NCBI GenBank assembly: GCA_021613335.1
Contig: JAJTWR010000205.1
Span: forward strand, 147,501 to 211,500
Direction of reading: 5' to 3'
From: Whitmania pigra
Lineage: Eukaryota > Annelida > Clitellata > Hirudinida > Haemopidae
Length of the DNA: 64,000 bases
The notes beneath the pieces were generated by a model. That model did not search any database, was not told the origin of the DNA, and was given only the letters and a program-made list of their open reading frames with translations. The position numbers and the translations under genes are program-made. Below are positions 1 through 16,375 of the stretch, one piece after another. Every line of letters starts with the position of its first letter. Position 1 is the stretch's first letter.

Positions 1-66
1 TTCAGGCGTGTCTCCACGCTCTACTGGATCAGCGAGCGAAACGTTATTACTCCTTCAATTATGTTT

Positions 67-68
67 GC

Positions 69-142
<74 letters not shown>

Positions 143-161
143 TGATGATGATGATGATGAT

Positions 162-212
<51 letters not shown>
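67..212. repeat. GAT/ATG trinucleotide microsatellite
   Basis: A nearly pure run of GAT repeats, interrupted a few times by single-base shifts. It produces long poly-Ser/Ile/His readings on the minus strand, which are artefacts of the repeat. The first ~50 bases of the window are less repetitive and could be the edge of an exon, but nothing firm can be said about them. Confidence 0.95.
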
Positions 213-213
<1 letters not shown>

Positions 214-418
214 CCGAAACAAGAAATAATAAAAAAATAACTTCACCCATAATTACGCAATAATTGCAGATTTACATAATAATAGCCATTAGTATTACAT
301 TATAATATTATAAGTGTTGCAACTTTAATTATTAATATTATAATGTGACGTCGTTAATCAATGGGGTTAATTAGGAAAAAGCATCCTTCATGGGGCGTTC
401 AATCATCCATCGATCCAT

Positions 419-640
419 TATTCCATGACGTCGTCATCATCGTCGTCATTATTATTGTCATTATAATCGTCATTATCATTGTCATTATCGTCGTCATTAT
501 CATTGTCATTATCATCGTCATTATCATTGCCATCATCAGCGTCATCATCAATGTCATCATCGTCGTCATTATCATCATCATCGTCATTATCATTATCATC
601 ACCGTCGTCATTATCATAATCGATATCATCATCATCAAAG
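419..640. repeat. Imperfect (GTCATTATC)n / TCA-rich microsatellite
   Basis: A 220-bp array of degenerate trinucleotides (GTC, ATT, ATC, TCA). It is open on both strands only because the repeat lacks stop codons, giving Ile/Val or Met/Thr strings. No gene is called. Confidence 0.9.
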
Positions 641-798
641 TCAGGTTACAAATTCATCGACCTATGCAGGCGATAAGGAAAGTCCAGTTGGGTTCAAATA
701 ATTGAATTTAATTGATTCCCTTTCGTAATTTTGAGTGCGAAAATTTTTTTTTGTAATTCGATTAACTCTCTGCTTTAGTTCTCTTTCACATTTGTTTT

Positions 799-876
799 AG
801 ATTATTATTATTATTATCATCATCATCATCATCATCATCACCATCACCATCAATATCACCATCGTCATCGTCATCG

Positions 877-911
<35 letters not shown>

Positions 912-916
912 GTCAT
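799..916. repeat. ATT/ATC/CAT microsatellite
   Basis: Consecutive ATT, then CAT/CAC, then CGTCAT and CAT repeats. It is of the same class as the other trinucleotide arrays in the window. Confidence 0.9.
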
Positions 917-1184
917 AAGATTTGCGACCACGCTCTGCCAATGATTACAAATAATTATCGAGAAAAAACCACACTATGCAATTAATTAATTAATTAATTG
1001 TAATTATAGTTAACCATAATTAATTTTTCTATGAAATTCCTGGCTACACTGCGCCAAGCCCAAAGACTTTATAGTTCCTTGTCGATTAATTGAAACTCTC
1101 ATCTTTAATTTATTTCAATCTAGGAACCAAATCACAGGTGTTTTTCAGTATATTAAATTTTTCGTCGCTAATCCATAATATAAT

Positions 1185-1307
1185 AGTAGTAATACTATTA
1201 ATATTATTATATTATTATTATTATTATTATATTATTATTATTATTATTATTTTATTATTATTATTATTATTATTATTGTTATTATTATTATTATATTATT
1301 ATTATTA

Positions 1308-1341
<34 letters not shown>

Positions 1342-1345
1342 GTAT
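1185..1345. repeat. TTA/ATT microsatellite
   Basis: About 160 bp of ATT repeats with occasional TA slips. The Leu/Ile/Tyr-only open frame across it is a repeat artefact. Confidence 0.95.
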
Positions 1346-1499
1346 TGTTATTATCGTCATTCATCATCACCATTTTTATTCGGTATTTTAAACTAAAACT
1401 TTCACGAATAATGAATATAAAAAATCACTTTCAAAATTAACAATATCAATCATATTTTCATTAATTCATTATAACACATAATTACTCAATACAAGACAA

Positions 1500-2556
1500 T
1501 GCCTCAGTCTTCTAAACTCTATTAAAAAAAAATTACCGACACCTACCTATAACGCACCTGTTACCTGAAGATGGCTGCGATGATGACAATGGCGATCGTG
1601 ACTCAGATCGCTTTAATATTAGTAATATAAGTAGCTTGGCTTATGATCATGGATCAATGTCCTTGACATAACCAGATATTTAAGACAATGCACCCTCTCA
1701 TCCGAAGGGGGGCATGAATTGATGCACGTGTGTGGCGGGTTGTAACTATTAACAGGGTCCACTTTGAATTTCTTAGCCGTTTTTCTTCCAAGGTTTTTTT
1801 TATGTCATCTTTGGACGGCTCCTAATTACATGTCACATCCTGCTGTTTTGGGCTCGATCTCATTTGAATATTAACTCCTCATCTGATTTTAATTAGCAGC
1901 CTCATTAGCATAATGCAAATTCTGCCGAGCGGAGTTTCATTTCTTTCCCAATGCTAAGTGGGGTTGAAATGACTGTGCCCTGTACCTCACCCACAGTCGG
2001 GAGAACCGCCCCCTTGTCTAAGCATCAGAGTCTTATTTACCTGATATCTTGAATATAAATTGAGATTTTAAAGACAACACATGCTTTAACCGTTGGATCG
2101 TTACGACATCATCTAATCGATATTCATAAAAACTGGCAAAAGTAAATTTAAATTACATATTCATCTATATGATAATTAGCTAGTTATCAAGCAAACAAAA
2201 ATTTAATTTACACTTATGTAAACCGGTCGGCATGGTGCGGTGCTCTGGCGATTGAAAAATAAATTTCCACTCAAATTTTCAATGTCGGTGATAGTTTTTG
2301 TGGCTTTCATTTATTTACAAATTAATCTGCTATTCAATAAATTGTGTTGTTTTAATCATTATAATTTATTAATTTAAGTTTTTTTTTTTTAAAATGACAT
2401 TTAGCAATTTGCATAATTATTTGGTTAAATAAAGACCCTTACAACCAATAACAAAGCAGTTACTCTACAACCTGTTATCTATAGATTAATTTATTAAGAT
2501 TATCATTATTAGTAGTATTAGTAGTAGTAATAGCGGCAGTGTTATTATTATTATTA

Positions 2557-2588
<32 letters not shown>

Positions 2589-2739
2589 TTGTTATTATTA
2601 TTATTATATTATCAGTTAATTCCACCGAATAATTAATTTTGTAATAATAACTTCAACTGTGGGCATCAACAACAGCAGCAAGCGAACGAACTACTCATTA
2701 AGAGAAATCATATTTCACAAATATTTGCTGTGTTTCCAG
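1500..2739. other. Non-coding stretch, moderately complex, with homeodomain/POU-like sites
   Basis: About 1.2 kb that is less repetitive than its surroundings. The part at 1690-2040 has mixed composition and contains TAAT cores and an ATGCAAAT octamer at about 1913-1920. No convincing exon was found. A TTA microsatellite lies at 2534-2612. It could be an intron or regulatory DNA of the gene whose terminal exon is proposed at 2740-2890. Confidence 0.4.
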
Positions 2740-2890
2740 GTGTTCAGAAAGACGGAGAGAAAATTTGGAAAGAGGAGAATATGAAGATGCAGAAGATGCT
2801 AAGTTCGGATGTGTAAAGTTACAGGTCTTGAGTTACAGACACGTGGTTGTGCCGAAAGCCAAAGCAGTTCTAGCACCGCCTAAGATGTAA
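2740..2890 (+). CDS. Probable terminal exon of an unidentified gene
   Basis: A good acceptor (GCTGTGTTTCCAG) at 2727-2739 is followed by a 49-codon frame that ends at TAA 2888-2890. The frame opens after one split-codon base. It starts CSERRRENLERGEY and ends VLAPPKM. It is rich in charged residues, uses balanced codons and is not a microsatellite artefact. No upstream exon could be identified with confidence, and I do not recognise the protein. The exon could belong to a gene that starts left of the window. The alternative is a chance open frame of 150 bp. Confidence 0.35.
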
Positions 2891-5207
2891 TACTTACTAC
2901 TATTAATTATTTATTAGTTATCATATTTATTTTATTATGGTCAGTCAATCAGTAAATGATTAGTTTGCATAATCAAGATGATTTGGACGTAGAGCATTGG
3001 AGTCATGCCGACCGTGATTAATTACAATTAATCGTGTTTATTAATTTATTGTGTAAATGAACCAATAACAAATATATTACGTAATTAATTATCTTTTTAT
3101 TAATCTGCTTTGAGTTAAAACAATTACAAGTTGATGCACATGCTACCGTGTTATGATTGAATAATTATCAAACATTTATCAGGATAAAAATTATTTTTAA
3201 AAATACTGACATATTTAATTGCTGAATATTTGTTACCGATAGGCAGGGACAAAGTAATTTTTTTTGACAACCTTTGGTATTTCCATGCATCATAACATCA
3301 TCATCATCATCATCCTCTGTAATTTTTCTCCTGATTGGTTAATGAGTTATTGACGAGACGGTGGAGATGATGATGATGATGATGATGATGATGACGGTGG
3401 TGATGATGATGATGACGATGATGATGATAACGGAGCTGATGGTGGTAATGCCTTTCATGATCATTCTCTGTAATTTATTTTCTCCTGATTGATTAATGAG
3501 ACGGTGGAGATGATGATGATAACGGAGTTGATGGTGCTGATGTCAATTAACATTAAAAATTAAAAAAAGCAAAGATACGATTGTCATAAATTTAAGACGA
3601 GCTAAGTGTTCCGATGAAACAAATAAAAAGAAATAGAAATAAAAAAAAATATACCTCCCCGGATCGAGAGAATGTAACAAAAAGAAAGCCAGACATATTT
3701 AAAGAGACACAAAGACAGAAAAGCAGACATGCAGACATACAGAGACGGAGACAGCATCCTTCCATTGGGTAGGCGGGGACGGAGTACTTGTGACCCCATA
3801 ACAAACCCACAAAGCCACACCAGCTTGGAATTGTTTATCTTTCCTAGCAACGGTCTGCAGTTGGTTTGGAAAAGTTGCTCTCATTAAACACCGACTCCCT
3901 TGCCGGAGCATCACCATCATCATCATCATCATCTCTCCTGGAATAGCTTTTCCAGTTCCACCCATCCAGCATTCCTACCGGTTGCCATAACAACCTCTAC
4001 CTCTCCCACGTTACTATCTTCTCCAGGCGTCTATCTAATCTTCAATCATTGGAGTAGTTTGTACGGAGAACTGATAAAAAGACGGTGACGACGACGACGA
4101 CGATGGCGGCTACGATGATGATGACGATGCTGTTGTCGGTGGTGGTGGTGATGATGATCCTGGAGTTGATATGGTGAGCATCGTTATCATCACGACTCGT
4201 GCGTAGGCAGACCGGCGTATAATCTCGGAGCTCCTTGGTTTCCCAAAAACCCAGCTGAACTGCCTAAACACTGTTGGTTCGGTTCAACACTGGTGCTAGT
4301 TGTTGTTGTTGTTGTTGCTTCACAGAAAGTAAAAGATTCGATATTTCAGTCTGTTTTGTTTTCTTGTTTTTTTTTTTAAATTAATTTAAGAAATTTAATT
4401 TTAATTTTCGGTTTATTTCTAAAGTTGTGGGAAGTTGGGTTTGTGACAATTGAGTTTTGTTGCGATTAAATTTGTTGCTGAAAGTCTTGTTTTAGACACG
4501 AATTGATCACGTTTTAAATATTTTCAAATTGTTTTTAAAATTGTCAACTTATTTTCAATGATTTTAATAAATATTTAATTTGCTTTCAACGATTTCATTT
4601 TGACTTTTGGAGATCCCCTGTGCGTGACAAGTGTTCTGTGGAACTGATTTTTAAGGAAAATGTTGTTGTACTTTGTGTAACCAATCATAATAATGCATTA
4701 CTATTGAGTAACTATTGAAATTAACTATTTTAATTCAGTTAATAACTAAATTAGTGCCAATTAATTTATATAATAATGAAATAATTAATTATCAAATGAA
4801 ATTGATTGATTTCATCATACAATCCAGTAAGATACCAATTGTACAATTGTCCAACAAGTGCAAGTTGATTAATTTTCTGATTATAACGAACTTATCGTCA
4901 AATTGATTGAAAGACAAAATAATCGAAGTACTTGGAGAAATAATTATTTACAATTACAATTACAGTGTTATCATTTAATTACAATTACAACGTTATCATA
5001 TAATTACAATTACAATGTTAGTTACAATGTTATCGAATAATTACAATTACAATTTGTCAGTTGTAATAAGTTGCTGTAACGAGTGATTAATAAAATAAAT
5101 ATTTCATTTTAGAAATATCAAGTCGCAGAAAGTAATCAAAAGTCAACATCAAGGAGAGCAACAAATCAACATCATGCTGTGCGTTTCATTCATAAATTTA
5201 TTTAATA

Positions 5208-5267
<60 letters not shown>

Positions 5268-5938
5268 GAAGAAGAAGAAGGTGTAGTAACGTTTTTTTTA
5301 AATACCTCAATTTATTTATTTATTCGCAATTAATGCCTAATTTATGCATTTTGCCTTGATTGCTTAAGACTGCTTAATCAATACGAAATAATTTTTTGTT
5401 AATTAAAAACTTGTCATCAATTCTAATCACAGTTATCCAAGATGAGTATTATACATCCAGGAGATCTTAATTTACAAAGGTTTACAAGAAACACCTCTAC
5501 TTATAAATTCATGGTTCATTAAATTGAAAAGCATTGGCGCGAACATTAAAAAAATCTCTGTAATCTTTTTTATAGTTTTTGTATACCCGTGCAGGGTAGA
5601 GGCATTTTGACATTAAGAAGCTGTTACTTAATACTGATAACGCTTGCTTATCTGTTATGGGGTTTTCAATAACTAAACTGTTATAATAATAGATAATATT
5701 ATTAAGCGTTATTATTTTCTGTTACAATATTATTGTAATATTTTGAAAATAATATATTTAAAATATATAATTGACTGATAAAAGGTATTTAGGGTAAAAT
5801 AATTATTACTACTATTGCTAAGTACGTGGAGTTAAAATTTAGTTGTTTAAATAATTTAATGGAGTTATTTGTCTTACTATTACTTCTAATAATAACAATA
5901 ATGCTAATAATAAAAACTGCTTTTGAAATAAAAATAAA

Positions 5939-5975
<37 letters not shown>

Positions 5976-6140
5976 GCAACAACAATAATAATAATAATAA
6001 TGAGTTAATAAGCGTAACTAATCGGCAATCGCTCATCGAGAAAAGTTTAACAACCCTAAGGATAACCTTAAACCCCTAGACATCATAATTACATAAAAAT
6101 AATTATTCTCAATTCAATTCAAGTTAACTCAACTAAATCA
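2891..6140. other. Repeat-rich intergenic or intronic DNA
   Basis: No supported exon. It contains GAT arrays at 3366-3430 and 4090-4160, CAT repeats at 3903-3931, GTT repeats near 4295-4318, tandem AATTACAATTACAATGTTATC-like units at 4945-5060, (AAT)n followed by (AAG)n at 5210-5281, and (AAT)n at 5939-6002. A near X-box-like palindrome, GTTGCCATAACAAC, lies at about 3980-3993. Some of this may be an intron of the Lys/Pro-rich gene that follows, whose first exon was not found. Confidence 0.7.
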
Positions 6141-6143
6141 ATA

Positions 6144-9100
6144 AGGTCGACAAAGGAAAGATTGGCACAATTCCAAAAATCATCCAACACCAACCCCCCG
6201 GCTGCTTCTAACGCGTCGAAGTTTGGACAAGCAGGTCTAAAACCAGTTTCGAAGAACGGAGGCCCGGCTAAGCCAGCCGATCAAGCCTCTAAAGTCGACC
6301 CGAAGGCCAAACCCGCGGACCCACCAAAGTCCACTCAAGCCATACCAGCAAAACCTGGGGATCAGCCCAAGGCCGCCAGCAAGCCCGTTGAACCAACCAA
6401 GCCAGCAGACCAAACTAAAACGTCTGTACAGGCCGGAAAGCAAGATGAAAAATCTTTAAAACCGAACGAACAACCGAAACCAGCCCAGCCTGGGAAGCAA
6501 GAGGCACCCAAAAACCCTAAGGACACCGCAACTCCAGCTTCAAAGCCAGCAGAACAGCCGAAACCGGCAGAAAAAACAGCTGACACTTCAAAACCGGCTG
6601 GACCATCGAAACCAGCTGAACAGGCGAAGACAGTCGAGACAGCTAAGCCGACTGGACAACTAAAGACGACGGAGCAGCCAAAACCTGTTGAATCAAAGCC
6701 AAAAGCTGAAGCGGTTAAGCCAACTGAACCCTTAAAGACCGCAGAACAGTCAAAACCAGCCGAAGCAGCTAAGCCAATTGGACCTTCGAAAACGACAGAG
6801 CAGCCAAAACCAGCTGAGTCTAAAGCTGTCGAACAAGCCAAAGCTGTTGAACAGCCGAAAGCGGCTGAACCTCCGAAACCAATTCAGCAGCCCAAACCAG
6901 CAGAACAAGCAAAACAGACGGAACAACCCAAGCCTGTTGAGCAACCAAAGCCAGCTGATCAATCGAAGCAAACCGAACAGCCGAAACCCGTGGAGCAACC
7001 AAAATCAGTCGCACAGTCAAAACCAGCCGAATCTAAACCATCTGAGCAAGTCAAAGAGCCAACTAAAGTAGCTGAACAGCCAAAGGCAGTCCAACAACCC
7101 AAACCGACTGAGCAGCCAAAACCTGCCCCCGCAACCACCGTTAACCCGCCGAAGCCCTCAGAAGTAACTAGCCAGCCTGCTGCCGCAGCTCCAAAACCTT
7201 CAGATCCAAAAGTTGTTCAAACCAAAGTTGCTGAACAAACGACACCAGCTAGTCAGCCAAAGCCAGCTGAACAACCGAAACCTTCAGATCCAAAAGTTGT
7301 TCAAACCAAAGTTGCTGAACAAACGATACCAGCTAGTCAGCCAAAGCCAGCTGAACAACCGACACTAGCTAGTCAGCCAAAGCTAGCTGAACAACCGAAA
7401 CCAGCCCCATCGTCAGCTCAAGAACCGGCAAAGCCAGTCGTAGCCACGCAACCGGGAACTCCACAAGTGAAAGCCCCTGAAGCCAAAACCAGTGCACCAA
7501 CCACAGCAGCCAAAGTGCCTGATCAACCTTCAAAAATACCAATTGCCACTGTCCAAGTAAAGGCCACGGGACAAGCAGCTGTTGCATCTGTAACAAAAAC
7601 AGAACAGCCGAACGTAAGCGCCTCGGTCAAAGTTGAGCCTGCTAAAACGGCTGAGACAAAGCCAGTTGAAGCCGTTCAAAAGCAGGTAGAAATACCAAAA
7701 GCATCTGAAGCGCCAAAACCGGCAGCTCCCGCAGAACAACCGTCCAAACCGGTCGAAGCTAAACCATCGAGTTCAGACGAACTGTTTGGCAACATATTCT
7801 ACTTTTCGGGTATGGGTAATCTCATCGGATCAGCCTTGGCAGAAGGCATCTACGTGCCGGAGAAAAACCACAGCAGCGCTCTGGAACTAGAAGACATCGA
7901 GTCATTGAGGAAGAGAGAAGAGAAACGCAAGCACGAGATCATAAACGTGGCCAGGAGCCAGGCTCAGGGACTGTTTGGCGACTTCCAAAAACTGCAAGCC
8001 ATTCTCGAAGGTCTTCCAACTTTTACTGACACCTTGGAGCCAAAGCCGTTGGAGAGACGTGCCATCGATCAGCCGATCCACGGCCACATCTACTTTCAGC
8101 AGGAACAGCAGCACTCCAGGCCTCATTCTCAAGTCCACCCGAGGTAAAGAGGCAGATGGCCCTCAAAACCACAACCACCCCTTTATTTTTTACTAATACG
8201 TGTACAACAGGATATTTTTGTTTGAAATTAATTACAGGGCTTCATCTGGTTGTGCTGTTAACTATTAAATATTAGCTTTTAGCTATAGGTGACTATTAAA
8301 TAGTAGTGACCAATAAGTAGAAAATGATGCAACACCAGACGTGATTTTGTTCTCCCCAACTTGTTTCCTTTCCCTTGTAACTAATTAGTTTTATGAATTT
8401 GAAAAAAAATAATTAATGGATAAAACTAAGACTCCAATCTCACCATACAGCGGATCTGACAACGTTGTGACGACGCATCGTCAGACAGCGACCTACACTA
8501 CCAGTCAGGTCATCCAGCCTTCTGCCAACACGACGAGAATCGGCTTCGGCAGGTCGCCAGAAGAAAAGTCAACAGTTTCGACAGTACACATCACCCCTTC
8601 TCACCCCAACGAAACTGCATCGCCATTGCGAGAGACTCACCACCCTCATCTTGGAGGTTACGATCGCTTGGCAACCAAACAAGCATATCTGGCCAAGGAT
8701 TTGGCAGACAGAGATGCCTTCAATAGATCGCATGGCAACCATCCGTCCACCGGTGGAGCTCAGAATATTCATTACCAGACAGTAGAAACAAAGTTAGAAA
8801 TAAATTCGGTTTACTTCAGTAATTTTTCTTTTAGAATTTAAAATAAATTCAATCAATAAAACTGAACTAAAAACATTAACCAAACCTCTCTGTAAAATAT
8901 AAATATTATATACTTCGCGGTGATCTTGTTTACTATAGTTTAAAAAGTAATTCTGCTGTGTGCAATCTAAACTTCTTGATTTCAATTTAAAGTGTAAACA
9001 ATAACTTAATTAAATAAAGAAATAATTTTCTAGCAATCTACAAGCTCATCGCTTTTAGATTTCACCAACCGAGACACGAAGGTGGTCAGCACGGATCGGG

Positions 9101-9311
9101 CCGATCGGACGATGCCCAAAGGCAATTGGCAGGGGGTACCCTCGACACGACTGACTTAAAACCGTGGCAGCTGAGCCACCTCAGAGGCCTGGAGGCACGG
9201 GGTTATCACCTGGAATCGCACAGTCACTCGCCCACCCACCACAAGCAAAACGTCACCTCAACCACTTTTACTAGCTATACCAGCCCTACATTACCCTATT
9301 GTGACCTTTGA
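6144..9311 (+). CDS. Lys/Pro/Ala-rich repeat protein, three exons seen, 5' end missing
   Basis: I do not recognise this protein. The large exon is open from 6072, has no ATG in frame before the repeats, and ends at a GAG|GTAAAG donor after 8143. Its 5' acceptor is one of several AGs between 6145 and 6160. Residues encoded by 6240-7780 are degenerate PKPAEQ-type repeats. An 84-bp unit (PKPSDPKVVQTKVAEQ) is repeated in tandem at about 7191-7358. A non-repetitive, conserved-looking segment follows (DELFGNIFYFSGMGNLIGSA, then a charged helix around SLRKREEKRKHEI). Exon two, 8451-8792, has an acceptor after ACCATACAG and its phase fits. Exon three, 9059-9311, follows CGCTTTTAG and ends in TGA. The exon two to three junction (AA|GTTAGA) is the weakest point. 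The composition suggests a largely disordered structural or linker protein, but function is unknown. Low-complexity Lys/Pro tracts occur in many unrelated proteins. Confidence 0.65.
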
Positions 9312-9988
9312 AGTGTACAAAGGGCCACCACCCCGGGAGAGTCGACAGAGGGGGGTACCGGCAAGTTTCGAGAAACCGGTTGAGAGGAGTTTCTTTGTGC
9401 AAGATGGACTTGTTTTTGAGTGCTTTTGTTTGCTTGAAATTTTACGCAACAACGATCTTTCTCTCAACTTGAATTTTAACCTTGTGAGTCAGAAGTCTAG
9501 TTGTTTAACTTCGATTGTCTAGAAATTGAAACGATTGTTTGACAAAATCAAGACAAAAAAAATCCATTCTTCGATTCCTTCTTGCAAAAAAAAAATCATT
9601 CGCCATAACAGACACACTCTTAATTTTGTATTTACACGAAACCTCTTCCGGCAAAACTCGCGAGGTGTCGTAACGTTCGAGAGAAAGCATCGGTCGCAGA
9701 TTAAATAAATGAGCAAAAACTCGACACGAGGCGAACATAAATAAAGAACGACCGAGCAAAACTACGTTCCATCGCTATCACTACTTTTCGGGTAAAAGAA
9801 GAAAAAGAAGTTAAATACGGGATAAATTCCTGCGGGAAACCTGAACGACCGTTCGACAACAAAATTCTCGACGCAGACTGGAAAACGACAACTCCGACTT
9901 CATCCTACTCCGGCAATGTTGTCCTCGCTTCGTGCATCGAATATTTTCCGCTCGGGCCCGGCAAGGGCAAGTCTCGGCCTGGAAAAGG
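9312..9988. other. Intergenic or 3'-UTR sequence between convergent genes
   Basis: Lies between the TGA of the Lys/Pro-rich gene (+) and the TGA of the CDK gene (-), so it should hold both 3' untranslated regions. No exon with splice support is seen. Open frames here are short and lack codon bias. Confidence 0.5.
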
Positions 9989-14795
<4,807 letters not shown>

Positions 14796-16375
14796 CGATT
14801 CCCTGTCTGCTTCCTGCACGAACGAACAGTAGCATTGAAATCTGCCCTTTGGTCAAACAATTTGCTGACGGTCGACCGAAGACCGTTCACGGGTCACTAA
14901 TAGAGAAACCGTCGTCGTAAATTTATTCGTAATAAATTAAAGTTTTGAGTTTTTACCGTTCGTCAGTTCACGGGCCAATTTCTATTGCCAAATTAAAGGT
15001 TTATAAGCTAAAGCAGGAATAGAATGGTCAAAAGCCACTGGGTAGATTTCTGTGTTCTTAGCAAAGAAATTAATCTCAATGATGAATGGAATTTCTTAGT
15101 CTGCATTCACAGAAAAATAGCCATAACTACTCAAGGCAGAGGTTTAGGCAATTTTATAGAAGAATTTACCAAAAATTGACTTCACTTCACCATTTCACCA
15201 AAGAAAACCTCATAACAGAAATGTTTGTATCATTCAACGTTTTAATAATGAAACAATATGGTTTTGCCTTTCTAGGACATGAAAGGCATGTCTAAAGCAG
15301 AGCTTATGATTTAAATGTTTGCCAATTCAATTTGATTAAGTATTCTCAAACTAAAGCCATTTTATAAACAACATTACAATATAGTAATATTATAATATTA
15401 TAGTGATTATACTAACAAATGCCTGAATTATCAAAATTCTACTCAATTAACGATGAAACACAACCAGATGGGGGATCGAGTGGTTAGTGGATACAAAACA
15501 AAAGCTTTGAATGTTTTTTTAAAAAATAACTTCTAAAAATCTCCATTCAATAGTTCTAACCACAAAACCCTGGTAGAGGTTTACGCTGCATGTCGCCAGC
15601 GATTTGGGTTTGACTTTCGAAAATTCCGAGTTGGCCATTTCTCGGGATAAAACTCTAATTAATCAAACACTCTAGCGAACAAATGCCGAAATAATTTAAA
15701 TAATAAAAAAATACATTAAATTAATTATTGAGGATCTTACAAGCAACTTCCTCACAAGATCATTGTTTTTATTTTTCCCGGCTTTTCAATAACCTTACCC
15801 AGATTTCCTTCTAGATTTTCAGGGCTCGTTTTACATTAGACTAGCGTGCTCACCTCAATAAATGTTTTAAGACATTTCTCTAAAATTGTATGTTTATAAC
15901 TTAAAATTTTGTATTTAAGAAATTTTTATAAATAAATTTTACTGATTAGGTACAAATCGAGAATTCGAATTTAAAAAAAAAACATTGTTGCTTTTTGCAC
16001 TGAACTTGAATTTCTAGAACCAAATACTGATCTGCTACTTGTCAGAATTTGTAAATAAATTATGGGAGTTGTCTAAAGATGCGAACATCAAGGACTTTGG
16101 TCTTATCAACTTCAGTAGCAGTCACTCCCCTAACTCTGTAATTTCTGTAACTTCTGAAACGCACTGCATACGAGTTTGTAAATAAAACTTATGCTTTTAA
16201 TAATTTTCTAAAATAAAAATTATAAAATGGTAGATTTAATAGACTATTGGAGCTACTTGCCGAATATTCTGGATGATATAAAGTTTGTGTAGTAACAGTT
16301 TCCTTTTAAAACTACAAATTCCTCTTTAAATCAAAACGTTTTAGTTTGTACTAATTTTATTAAATTATTTAACAG
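14796..16375. other. Intergenic region without a supported exon
   Basis: Lies upstream of the CDK start (-) and before the first recognised exon of the next gene (+). It is AT-rich and lacks long microsatellites. It probably contains the CDK promoter and 5'-UTR exon near 14820-14950, and the missing 5' exon(s) of the 16376-18221 gene. I could not fix any boundary. Confidence 0.5.

Noticed and set aside
55..250. Open frames of poly-Ser, poly-Ile and poly-His
   Set aside because: They are translations of a GAT microsatellite; the same applies to frames at 399-705, 1090-1440, 5174-5359, 13507-13866 and 20000-20114.
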